46,529 bases of DNA, taken from assembly GCA_018238375.1 (NCBI GenBank), contig JABCTJ010000038.1, positions 1 through 46,529 of the forward strand, read 5' to 3'. The notes beneath the pieces are model-generated. The model was not told the DNA's origin. It worked only from the letters and a program-made list of their open reading frames with translations, and made no database searches. This DNA is from Candidatus Thorarchaeota archaeon. Its GTDB lineage: Archaea > Asgardarchaeota > Thorarchaeia > Thorarchaeales > Thorarchaeaceae. Shown here one piece after another: positions 34,224-43,100 of the stretch; the stretch's first letter is position 1, and each line of letters opens with the position of its first letter. A program made the position numbers and the translations under genes.

Positions 34224-36059
34224 ATGGAAGACTATGAATTATTCAACAGAGACTCCCAAGCGATTGTTTATGGATTCCAGCGAAACGCAATCCAGCGAAT
34301 GTTGGACTTTGACTTTGTCAGCAAGCGGAAAACGCCTAGTGTTGCTGCGATAATCCGGCCCACTCAAGCAGGGGCAATCGGTTACCACAAGGTTTTCTGG
34401 GGCGGCAAAGAGATTGTTATACCTATTTACAAAAAGCTGGAGCTTGCCGCAAAGAATCATGCTACAGTAGATGTCCTAATCAACTTCTCATCATTTCGAT
34501 CATCCTACCCAACATCGAAAGAGGCTTTGGAAACTGAAAGCATTCGGGTCTTGGTCATAATCGCTGAAGGAATACCGGAGCGACAGAGCCGTGAGCTCAT
34601 TAAGCTTGCAAAAGAGAAGAATAAGATAATCATCGGACCGGCCACTGTTGGTGGAATTCGAGCAGGCGCCTTCAAGATTGCCAATACAGCAGGCACCATA
34701 GAGAACATCGTCAAGTCAAAGCTCTACCGACCAGGCAGCGTGGGTTTTGTATCCAAGTCCGGTGGGATGAGCAATGAAATGAATTTCATGATATCTCAAA
34801 ACACCGACGGAATACTGGAAGGCATTGCAATTGGCGGAGATCGGTACGCTGGATCTTTGCTCATCGACCACATCCTTCGATATGAAGCCAATCCACAGGT
34901 GAAGTTGATTGTTTGTTTGGGCGAGATCGGAGGGATGGACGAGTACTCGATTGTGGAGGCCGTGAAAGATGGCCGTATCAAGAAACCCATTGTGATGTGG
35001 GTGACAGGTACCTCTTCCAAGATATTTCCAGCAGGTGTTCAATTCGGTCACGCTGGCGCAATGGCTGGAAGTGACATGGAAACAGCAGATGCAAAGAACA
35101 AAGCGCTTGCTGAAGTAGGTGTTATTGTCCCCGAATCATACGACACCTTTGGTGACAAGATACGTGAAACCTTTGAGAAATTGAAAGCCGAAGGGAAGAT
35201 AGAGGCCTTGGATGACTTTGAACCCCCACAGATTCCTCAGGACTATAGCAAAGCCTCAGCTCAAGGGATTGTTCGAAGACCGACAGACGTGGTAGTCACC
35301 ATTTCTAACGAGAGGGGTGACATCCTCACGTACAATGGAGTTCCGATTGACAAGATAATCAGTGAAGAACTCTCCCTTGGATACGTGATTGGGCTACTCT
35401 GGCTGAAGAAGGAGTTGCCTCCGTTTGCCGCGAAATACATCGAACTAGTGCTGAAGTTGACTGCGGACCACGGGCCAGCCGTATCAGGCGCTCACAACGC
35501 CATTGTGACTGCGCGAGCTGGAAAGGATTTGATGGCGTCACTAGCCAGTGGCATATTGACGATAGGCCCAAGATTTGGCGGTGCTATCTCCGATGCTGCC
35601 AAGTATTTCAAAATGGCTCTGGATTCCGGAAAGCATCCACCGGACTTCATTAATTACATGAAGGACGTTGTAGGGATTAACATCCCAGGAATCGGCCATA
35701 GAATCAAGTCCGTTCAGAATCCGGATATCCGGGTTACGCTTCTGAAAAAGTTCGTAAATGAGAACTTCCCGAAGCATCCATACTTAGACTATGCTCTTGA
35801 GGTCGAGAAGCTGACCACACAAAAGAGAAATAACTTGATTCTTAATGTGGACGGTTGCATTGGAATCTGTTTCCTTGACCTGATGGAGAATATTGACCTA
35901 ACCCCTGAAGAAAAGCAAGATGTCCTAGACACAGAGGTCTTGAATGGGCTCTTTGTGCTTGGGAGATCAATCGGGATGATGGGGCATATATTCGACCAGA
36001 AACGCCAACGTGCTGCACTGTATCGACAGCCGTGGGATGAGATACTATACGCTTCATAA
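34224..36059 (+). CDS. aclA: ATP-citrate lyase, catalytic subunit (AclA)
   Basis: Subunit of 611 residues equivalent to the C-terminal part of ACLY. Residues 1-330 are succinyl-CoA-synthetase-like with SKSGGMSNEMN (178-188) and the phosphorylated histidine in FGHAGA (H276, matching H273 of Chlorobaculum AclA and H760 of the human enzyme). Residues 350-611 form the citrate-synthase-like citryl-CoA lyase domain, with ADHGPAVSGAHN and GPRFGGA. It makes citryl-CoA from citrate and splits it to acetyl-CoA and oxaloacetate. It starts seven bases after aclB and ends three bases before icd. Confidence 0.94.
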   Translation: MEDYELFNRDSQAIVYGFQRNAIQRMLDFDFVSKRKTPSVAAIIRPTQAGAIGYHKVFWGGKEIVIPIYKKLELAAKNHATVDVLINFSSFRSSYPTSKEALETESIRVLVIIAEGIPERQSRELIKLAKEKNKIIIGPATVGGIRAGAFKIANTAGTIENIVKSKLYRPGSVGFVSKSGGMSNEMNFMISQNTDGILEGIAIGGDRYAGSLLIDHILRYEANPQVKLIVCLGEIGGMDEYSIVEAVKDGRIKKPIVMWVTGTSSKIFPAGVQFGHAGAMAGSDMETADAKNKALAEVGVIVPESYDTFGDKIRETFEKLKAEGKIEALDDFEPPQIPQDYSKASAQGIVRRPTDVVVTISNERGDILTYNGVPIDKIISEELSLGYVIGLLWLKKELPPFAAKYIELVLKLTADHGPAVSGAHNAIVTARAGKDLMASLASGILTIGPRFGGAISDAAKYFKMALDSGKHPPDFINYMKDVVGINIPGIGHRIKSVQNPDIRVTLLKKFVNENFPKHPYLDYALEVEKLTTQKRNNLILNVDGCIGICFLDLMENIDLTPEEKQDVLDTEVLNGLFVLGRSIGMMGHIFDQKRQRAALYRQPWDEILYAS

Positions 36060-36062
36060 TGA

Positions 36063-37406
36063 ATGAGTGTGAATATAATGACAAAGTACGAGAAACTAGT
36101 TCCACCCTCAAAGGGAGAGAAAGTTACAGTCAAGGATGGCAAATGGAACATTCCCGATAACCCCATAGTCTGTTGGGTTGAGGGAGATGGCATTGGCCCC
36201 GAGATTAGCAAAGTAATGATAAAAATCGTGGACGCCGCAGTAGAAAAGGCATACAACGGGAAACGGAAGTTCGAATGGTTTGAGATCTTTGCCGGCGATA
36301 AGGCGAGAGAGCTCTATAACCCGGAGGTCACGGATGAGGAGCTTAAGGCGCTCAGTCCTGATGAGCAAAGAATGACCTATTTGCCCGATGACACACTGCA
36401 GGTCGTTCGGGATTACCATTTGGCAATCAAGGGGCCATGCACGACCCCCATAGGCAAAGGATTCTCCTCGATAAATGTCGGCATTCGCAAGTCCTTGGGC
36501 CTGTTTGTCTGTCTTAGACCTGTGTGGCACATCAAAGGCGTTCCGGCCCCGGTCAAAGATCCCGATGCAATAGATATGGTGATTTTCAGAGAGAACATAG
36601 AGGACATATACGCAGGCATAGAGGGCTATCCGGGAACCAAGAGAACACAGAAGCTCATAGATTTCCTCAGAACGGAATGGAATGTACCGGCGGACTCCGA
36701 TAGCTTGCGATCCTCTGCAGGCATATCTGTGAAACCAATGTCACCCGAGAACACTAAGCGACTAGTAAGAAAAGCAATTCAATATGCTATTGACCACAAG
36801 AAGCGTGTGGTGACCCTGTGTCATAAGGGCAACATCATGAAAGCTACAGAGGGCCAGTTCAGAAACTGGGGCTACGAAGTTGCTATTGATGAGTTCAGAA
36901 ACCAAATCGTTACGGAGAAGGAACTGAACGACAAGTACGGTGGCGACAGAGAGAAGGCCTACGCTGATGGAAAGATCCTTGTGAACGATCGCATAATGGA
37001 TGCGATGTTCCAACAAGTGCTTCTGAGACCTCGTGAGTATGAGGTCGTAGCGCTGCCTAACCTCAATGGTGACTATCTCTCAGACCAATTGGCTGCTCAA
37101 GTTGGTGGACTCGGGTTTGCGCCAGGTGCAAACCTCAGCAATGATATCTTCTTCGCTGAAGCAACTCATGGAACCGCTCCGAAGCATGCGGGAAAGAACC
37201 GAATCAACCCAGGTTCTATCACCTTGTCTGCATGTCTTCTGCTGGAACACATGGGATGGAACGAGGCATCTGAGATGATCAAAACCGCAGTTTCTAGGGC
37301 GGTTGAATCTAAGAATGTCACTTACGATATCGCGCGGCAACTGAAACCAACAGTGAAGCCAATTTCTACTAGCGCGTTCGGAGAAGAAATCATCAAGAAC
37401 TTGTAA
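36063..37406 (+). CDS. icd: Isocitrate dehydrogenase, NADP type
   Basis: Reversible isocitrate to 2-oxoglutarate + CO2 interconversion. The protein resembles the E. coli enzyme: the FSSINVGIR substrate loop, HKGNIMKATEGQF, and the cofactor motif HGTAPKHAGKNRINPGS. The NADP-discriminating lysine (E. coli K344) is kept, the neighbouring Tyr345 is His, and the C-terminal Y-x3-R pair (TYDIARQ; E. coli Y391/R395) is present, so NADP is likely. The length is 447 from the first ATG; the internal ATG at 36078 (MTKYEKLVPP) is equally plausible. As last gene after acn-aclBA it could run in the reductive, CO2-fixing direction. Confidence 0.94.
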   Translation: MSVNIMTKYEKLVPPSKGEKVTVKDGKWNIPDNPIVCWVEGDGIGPEISKVMIKIVDAAVEKAYNGKRKFEWFEIFAGDKARELYNPEVTDEELKALSPDEQRMTYLPDDTLQVVRDYHLAIKGPCTTPIGKGFSSINVGIRKSLGLFVCLRPVWHIKGVPAPVKDPDAIDMVIFRENIEDIYAGIEGYPGTKRTQKLIDFLRTEWNVPADSDSLRSSAGISVKPMSPENTKRLVRKAIQYAIDHKKRVVTLCHKGNIMKATEGQFRNWGYEVAIDEFRNQIVTEKELNDKYGGDREKAYADGKILVNDRIMDAMFQQVLLRPREYEVVALPNLNGDYLSDQLAAQVGGLGFAPGANLSNDIFFAEATHGTAPKHAGKNRINPGSITLSACLLLEHMGWNEASEMIKTAVSRAVESKNVTYDIARQLKPTVKPISTSAFGEEIIKNL

Positions 37407-37451
37407 ATTCGGAATGTGACAATATGCACCCGCGTGGTGTGGTCCTGAAAC

Positions 37452-37488
37452 AGCCTACGAACTTGAATAGGAAACGAGTTGGTAGGCT
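37452..37488 (+). promoter_or_regulatory. Hairpin ending at the start codon of the radical SAM gene
   Basis: Left arm AGCCTACGAACT (37452-37463) pairs with right arm AGTTGGTAGGCT (37477-37488), twelve positions with one G-G mismatch and a 13-base loop. The right arm ends immediately before the ATG at 37489 and contains the only Shine-Dalgarno-like bases (GGTAGG). Folding would hide the ribosome site. It may alternatively be an operator, or a terminator for the icd operon, although no T run follows. Confidence 0.5.
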
Positions 37489-38655
37489 ATGACAGAAACT
37501 CCACCACGTGGTCACTCTTATTTTGGTTTTGAACAGGGTCCTATACGGCCCCCAAACGAGGCGCATAGCCTCCTCCTGCGTGTGACTAGGAACTGCCCGT
37601 GGAATCGCTGCACCTTCTGCCCAGTATACAAGGGGGCACGGTATTCGAAACGTTCAGTAGACCATGTGAAGAAGGACATTGACTTAGTCCACAAATGTGT
37701 GGGAATCCTCCAAGGGATTGCTGAGGAGTACGATGGCTTACCAACAGCGCAGGTCAGAAATGCAACTGACAATCTTGATTCAGAGGAATGGGCGGCATTT
37801 GATAGTGCCTTTAGATGGTTTAGAGCTGGAATGAGTTCCATCTTTCTGCAGGATGCAGACAGTCTGACAGTGCGGCCATCGGAATTGATTGAGATTCTGA
37901 AGTACATTAGAATCCGCTTTCCTTTCGTGAATCGTGTGACATCCTATTCTCGTTCGAGCACAATAGCGAGGATAGATGAGGAGGACTTGAAGGCGATAAG
38001 AGAATCAGGCTTAGATAGAGTCCATGTAGGTCTCGAGTCCGGATCTGACAACGTGTTGAAGCTGGTCAAGAAAGGGGCGACTAAGGCCATTCACATTAGC
38101 GCAGGCCTGAAAGCCAAGAGAGCGGGGTTGGAGCTCTCAGAATACGTTATGCCAGGTCTTGGGGGAGTACGATTGTCAGAAGAACATGCGTTAGAAACAG
38201 CGGATGCGCTGAATCAAATCAATCCGGACTTCATCCGGTTCAGACAGCTGGCAATCCCAATCGTTGCACCACTCTCGAAGGACCATATGGAAGGACGCTT
38301 TGAGAAATGCACAGATATGATGGTAGTGGGTGAACTCCTTACACTGATTGAAAACCTGAAAGGGATTACAAGTATTGTCAAGAGCGATCACATACTGAAC
38401 CTCTTCTCAGAAGTGGAAGGAACTCTCCCTAAAGACAAGGAGAAGATGCTTGAGCCATTGCGGGCATTCCTTGTGATGAACCCCAAGAAACAGCGTCTGT
38501 ACCAGATAGGCCGAAGAATCGGAGTCTTCTCAACCTTGAAAGACATGAATGATTCAGTGAGGGTTGTTCGTGTCCAAGAAACCTATGATGCGCTTGGTGT
38601 CACTGCTGAAAACATCGACCACATAGTAGAGGAGCTAATGAAACGCTTCATCTAG
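37489..38655 (+). CDS. Radical SAM protein with CX4CX2C cluster motif
   Basis: A 388-residue radical S-adenosylmethionine enzyme of unknown substrate. The cluster motif is NCPWNRCTFC (C36, C41, C44), with four residues between the first two cysteines instead of three. The block before it (RPPNEAHSLLLRVTRNC) and the YKGARYSKR after it define a family of uncharacterised radical SAM proteins that share this spacing. A SAM-binding-like region follows (HVGLESGSDNVLKLVKKG near 185-202, and GLGGVRLSEEHALET). There is no B12 domain or SPASM extension. It follows icd by 82 bases and converges with hdrB. The start codon lies against a hairpin. Confidence 0.85.
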   Translation: MTETPPRGHSYFGFEQGPIRPPNEAHSLLLRVTRNCPWNRCTFCPVYKGARYSKRSVDHVKKDIDLVHKCVGILQGIAEEYDGLPTAQVRNATDNLDSEEWAAFDSAFRWFRAGMSSIFLQDADSLTVRPSELIEILKYIRIRFPFVNRVTSYSRSSTIARIDEEDLKAIRESGLDRVHVGLESGSDNVLKLVKKGATKAIHISAGLKAKRAGLELSEYVMPGLGGVRLSEEHALETADALNQINPDFIRFRQLAIPIVAPLSKDHMEGRFEKCTDMMVVGELLTLIENLKGITSIVKSDHILNLFSEVEGTLPKDKEKMLEPLRAFLVMNPKKQRLYQIGRRIGVFSTLKDMNDSVRVVRVQETYDALGVTAENIDHIVEELMKRFI

Positions 38656-38672
38656 TGATGTGCACATTATTT

Positions 38673-39575
38673 TCAGGATAGGCCTTCGATAGCTAAGAGG
38701 ACCTCGTCAGCCTTCACCTTCAATTCATCCAAGGCCAGTTCCTCAGGGGGGATGCCCATGGCAAGTCCTAGGAGTTGCGGATAATGAAGGACCGGCATGT
38801 TGTAGGTTTCATCGAATGGTTTGCCAGCCGGCTCCTGATTAGAGTCAAACATCAGGTGGCAACTGGGACAGATTGTTACTAGCGCCTGTGCTCCAGCGTC
38901 TTTGACATGATTCATCTTCTTTCGAACTTGACTCAGAGGTACGTCTGTATCGACACCTATGACCATGCTTCCACAACAATCCTTCTCACCCTCATATCTC
39001 GCATCAGTAGCACCAGTTAATTCAATCAGCTCGTGCAAGAAAGTCGGATTTTCTGGATCTTCGAACTTCATGTGAGCAGCGGGCTTCAGGACGTGACAGC
39101 CGTAGTGACCAGCAATTCTGAGACCTGATAGGGGGCGTTTGATGAGCTTTCTCAGTTTTTCGATTCCAATGTCCTCAAGCAGTACTCTAGCGAAATGCTT
39201 GATTTTTATCGTACCCTTGAACTCTCGGTCGATCTCCTTCAAGTACTTGTTAATTTGGTCCCGAACCTCCGAGCTCTCTTTCATGACACTGTTGGTCTTG
39301 GTGAGGGCCCCAGCACAACCAGAACATATTGTAATAATATCAAGACCCTTCTCTTCCGCAATTGTTATGTTTCTGGCCGCCATAGACAGCGCCATGTCTC
39401 GATTTATGGCTTCAATTGGCAAGCCACAGCAATTGACTCCATCCATGTCTACTAACTCAATTCCCAGTTCCTTACAAACACGCCGTGAGGCTATTTCGTA
39501 GCTCGCCTCGCGAAATGGAGTCACGCAACCAAGGAAGAAGGCGTACCGTTTCTTTCTGGTCTTTTTCTTGGTCAT
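38673..39575 (-). CDS. hdrB: HdrB-like subunit (copy 1)
   Basis: CCG-domain protein of 300 residues that in methanogens holds the two noncubane 4Fe-4S clusters reducing CoM-S-S-CoB. Both cysteine sets are complete: C17, C49/C50 (NCCGLP), C84/C87, and C160, C200/C201 (DCCGSM), C236/C239. The first CCG motif reads CCGLPIE rather than the CCPAPG of the other copy, so the active site probably differs. The physiological disulfide is unknown in an organism without evidence of methanogenesis. It overlaps hdrC by four bases (ATGA) and is the last gene of HdrAA-MvhD, HdrC, HdrB. Confidence 0.92.
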   Translation of the reverse strand: MTKKKTRKKRYAFFLGCVTPFREASYEIASRRVCKELGIELVDMDGVNCCGLPIEAINRDMALSMAARNITIAEEKGLDIITICSGCAGALTKTNSVMKESSEVRDQINKYLKEIDREFKGTIKIKHFARVLLEDIGIEKLRKLIKRPLSGLRIAGHYGCHVLKPAAHMKFEDPENPTFLHELIELTGATDARYEGEKDCCGSMVIGVDTDVPLSQVRKKMNHVKDAGAQALVTICPSCHLMFDSNQEPAGKPFDETYNMPVLHYPQLLGLAMGIPPEELALDELKVKADEVLLAIEGLS

Positions 39576-40108
39576 TTCGTTTCATCCTCTTCCAGCAATG
39601 CCTTGAGTCCTGTTAGCTCTGCCAGCTTCTCCACTTCCGCCATGTTTGGCGCCGGCAGCGACGGAAGACCCTTTGCATCCCTCTTTTTCCTTCTGAATCC
39701 TGAGGTTTGATACGCGAAACCTGATTCTAGGACGCTCTTAGCATTCTCTCGATAGGCATCTGGACCAATGCCATCTTCGTAAGCCAGGTTCTTTAGACCA
39801 CTCAGAATGTCTGTTACATCAATGCCCTGAGGACATCTCTCTTGGCAGGTGTAGCAAGATGTGCATCGCCAAATCATATCGGTTTCGAGAACTTCTTTCA
39901 TGCCCAAGAGAAGCATTCTCATAATTTCGTGTACCTGGATGGACACTTTTTCATTAACAGGACATCCAGCAGTACACTTTGTGCACTGAAAGCATACTGT
40001 TAGGTCCTTGCCCCCAGTCAGTTTCTTGACTACTTCTATGAAATCAGGAGCAGCAATCTCAATGGTTTTTCCCTTGAAGGATGTGAAAGTGCCCCAGCTT
40101 TTAGTCAA
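39572..40108 (-). CDS. hdrC: HdrC-like ferredoxin subunit (copy 1)
   Basis: A 178-residue iron-sulfur protein linking HdrA to HdrB. It has two 4Fe-4S motifs: C39/C42/C45/C49 (CFQCTKCTAGCP) and C82/C85/C88/C92 (CTSCYTCQERCP). The start is TTG with GGAGATGAT upstream; the ribosome site overlaps the stop of the HdrAA-MvhD gene seven bases away. The C-terminal 50 residues are basic then acidic and lack cysteine. Confidence 0.93.
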   Translation of the reverse strand: MTKSWGTFTSFKGKTIEIAAPDFIEVVKKLTGGKDLTVCFQCTKCTAGCPVNEKVSIQVHEIMRMLLLGMKEVLETDMIWRCTSCYTCQERCPQGIDVTDILSGLKNLAYEDGIGPDAYRENAKSVLESGFAYQTSGFRRKKRDAKGLPSLPAPNMAEVEKLAELTGLKALLEEDETK

Positions 40109-40115
40109 TTAATCA

Positions 40116-43100
40116 TCATCTCCTTGGTCTCAACGGACTTGGCCCCAGTCTATCAGCAATCTCGGTCAGCTCCTTGACCTTCTCCGCCCAGATTGAACCT
40201 TCACTGGCGCTTATTTGGGTGAACTGAAGCCGCTCGGGTTCGAAGCCTGCTTTCTCGATTATCTGCTTAGCAATCTGAAATCTTCTATCAAATGCAAGAT
40301 TCCCGTCAACATAATGACAATCGCCGAAGTGGCAGCCCGAAATCCAGACCATATCCGCCCCGAGTCTAAAGGCCTCAAGAATGTGTGTCACGCTTACTCT
40401 GGCTGTACACATGACGCGAATATCACGTACTGTCGTTGGCTGTTGGAGCCTCGAAACACCGGCACTGTCGGCACCAGCATAGGAACACCAAGTACACACA
40501 ATCGTAAGAATCCGTGACTGGTCTGCAGGCATGTCTTCGAGTGCACTACGAATTTGTGCCATTATCTGATCGTCTGTGAAGTGCTTCATTGTAATAGCAC
40601 CAGCGGGACATGAAGCCCCGCATTTCCCACATCCTTGACAGAGGACTGGATTTGCGACTGCATAATCATGGCTGCCGTCACCGGGTACGACCTCGATTGC
40701 GCTGTACACACAGTTTACCTCGCAAGTACCACAGCCCACACATATCTCTGGATCTACTGTAGCAACTATCGCCTCAGCACTTCGTGTTCCACTGACAAGT
40801 GGAATGAGCGCCCTTGCAGCCGCGCCTCGACCCTGCGCAATGGCTTGTTGTATTGGTTTGGGTGCAGTGGCGCAACCAGCCACATACACACCATCAGTCG
40901 CGAAGTCGATTGGTCTGAGCTTTGGATGCGCTTCCATCAGAAAGCCCGACATATTCATTGTCACCTTGAACAACTCAGAAATCTGCTTGTTGGACTCAGG
41001 GGGAATCATTGCTGTGGCAAGTATCACATGGTCTACTTCCACAATAAGATCTGTCCCAAAAGCCATGTCGGGAATTGTGACTTTGATCGCCTTATTCTTC
41101 CCTTTTTTCACCACTGGCGGCGAGTCCCTATCATACTTGATGAAGACAGCGCCTTTCTGTCTGGCTTCACGATATCTGTCCTCCCCATCGTATGACACTC
41201 TCAAATCCCTGTAGAGATGAAATACATGTGATGCAGGATATCTTTCCAAGAGTTCTAGTGTGTGAGTAAGAGCAACATCACAGCAGATTCCAGAGCACCA
41301 CGTTCGGGAGCCTTCAATGGATTCTTCCTCCCGCGACCCAGCACAATGTATCACCATAAAGGTTTCACCATCGGTGATGCCATTGTCTTCAGCAAGTCGC
41401 TGACCAAACTGGCTTTGTGTAATGACCTCTGGCAGTTTTCCCAGACCGTAGAGGCCCTTTTCTTGAAGCTCAATTGCACCTGTTGCTACTATGACCACTC
41501 CGACATTCAATGTCCTATTCTTCTTTCCGCTCCGCACAGTCACTTCAAAGTCGCCTATTGCACCCTTGACATCAACAACCAGTGAGCTGAGAAGAAGCTC
41601 GATTTGAGAGCTGGAGTTCAACCGTTCTTCATGTTGTTTAATGATTTCTTGGCTGGAAACATTGTCGAAATTAACTGTGGGAAGCTGGTTCAGTAATCCT
41701 CCGACACGGTCCTCCTTCTCAACAAGATATACTTTGAAGCCCTTGCCAACAATGACCTCTGCCGCTGCCATGCCAGCAACTCCAGCACCAACTACGAGAG
41801 CAGCGGGCTCCACGCTGACCACTGCCTCTTCCTGTGCTTGATACAGGATAGCCTTTGAAACCGCCATCCTCACTAGATCCATTGCTTTGGAAGTGGCTTC
41901 ATCCTTGTCACTCATGTGTATCCAAGAGCAATGTTCCCTGATGTTTGCCAGCTCGAAGAGGTATTTGTTGAGGCCAGCCTCCTCCAGCGTCGCCCTGAAT
42001 AGTGACTCGTGTGTCCTTGGAGTACATGAAGCGACGACAACACGATTCAGCCGATGTTCCCTGATAGTGTCCTTAATCACTTCCTGAGCATCGGATGAGC
42101 ATGCATAGAGTAGATTTTCGGTGTAAACCACACTCGGTAGAGTTGCGGCGTATTTGGTTACTTCAGTCACATCAACATAGCCAGCTATGTTAATACCACA
42201 GGAACAGATGAACACACCAACCCTTGGCTCACCCGCTGCTAGTTCGAGATCAACCTCCGCAATCGCCTCAGTATCACTGGACTTGGGCAGGACTATGTCC
42301 AGTGTTGCCAGTGCAGCGGCAGCGCTGCCCTCAGCGACCGACTCAGGGATGTCCTTTGGCTTATTGCATGCCCCACACATATGGATACCTGGAACTCCAG
42401 TTTCAATACATTCTATCGTGTCACCGCCAGCATCGATGAAACCGTACTTGTCTGTATGTATTCCAAGCATCTGCATCAAGTCGGCGTTGTCATTTGGGAT
42501 CATTGCTTGGCATAACACCACAAGGTCATATCTGTCCTCAATCACTTTGTGTCCGGTTTCATCCGTATGACGAAGATGCAAATCACGAGTAGATGGATCT
42601 TCGCCTATATCGCTAGGGAGTCCCCTCACGTAGTTAATCCCGTAATCGGTTTCTCCCCTCACTATGAACTCTTCGAAGCCTTTGCCAAAGACCCTCATGT
42701 CGTTGTACAAAATGTCTATCTTGACTGTCGGATTATGCTCTATTGTAATCATGGCCTCCTTAGTGGCATAGGTACAACAGATCTTTGAGCAGTAAGCGCA
42801 ATGATTCACATCGCGAGAACCGACACATTGGACAAATGCAATCCTGTGAGGTTCTAGTCCATCAGAGGGCCGCATGACTACCCCTCCAGTCGGTCCACTT
42901 GCGCAGACCATCCGCTCATATTCCAGGGCTGTAACAACATTGGGGAGTACTCCGTAGCCATACTCCGGAACAGTCGAGGCATCAAGCATCTTGAAGCCAG
43001 TAGCAATGATGATCGAGCCCGCGTTAATCTCAACTATTTCATCAGATATATCAAAATCGATTGCTTCTGCTCTACAGCTCCTCACACAGGCCATGCATAG

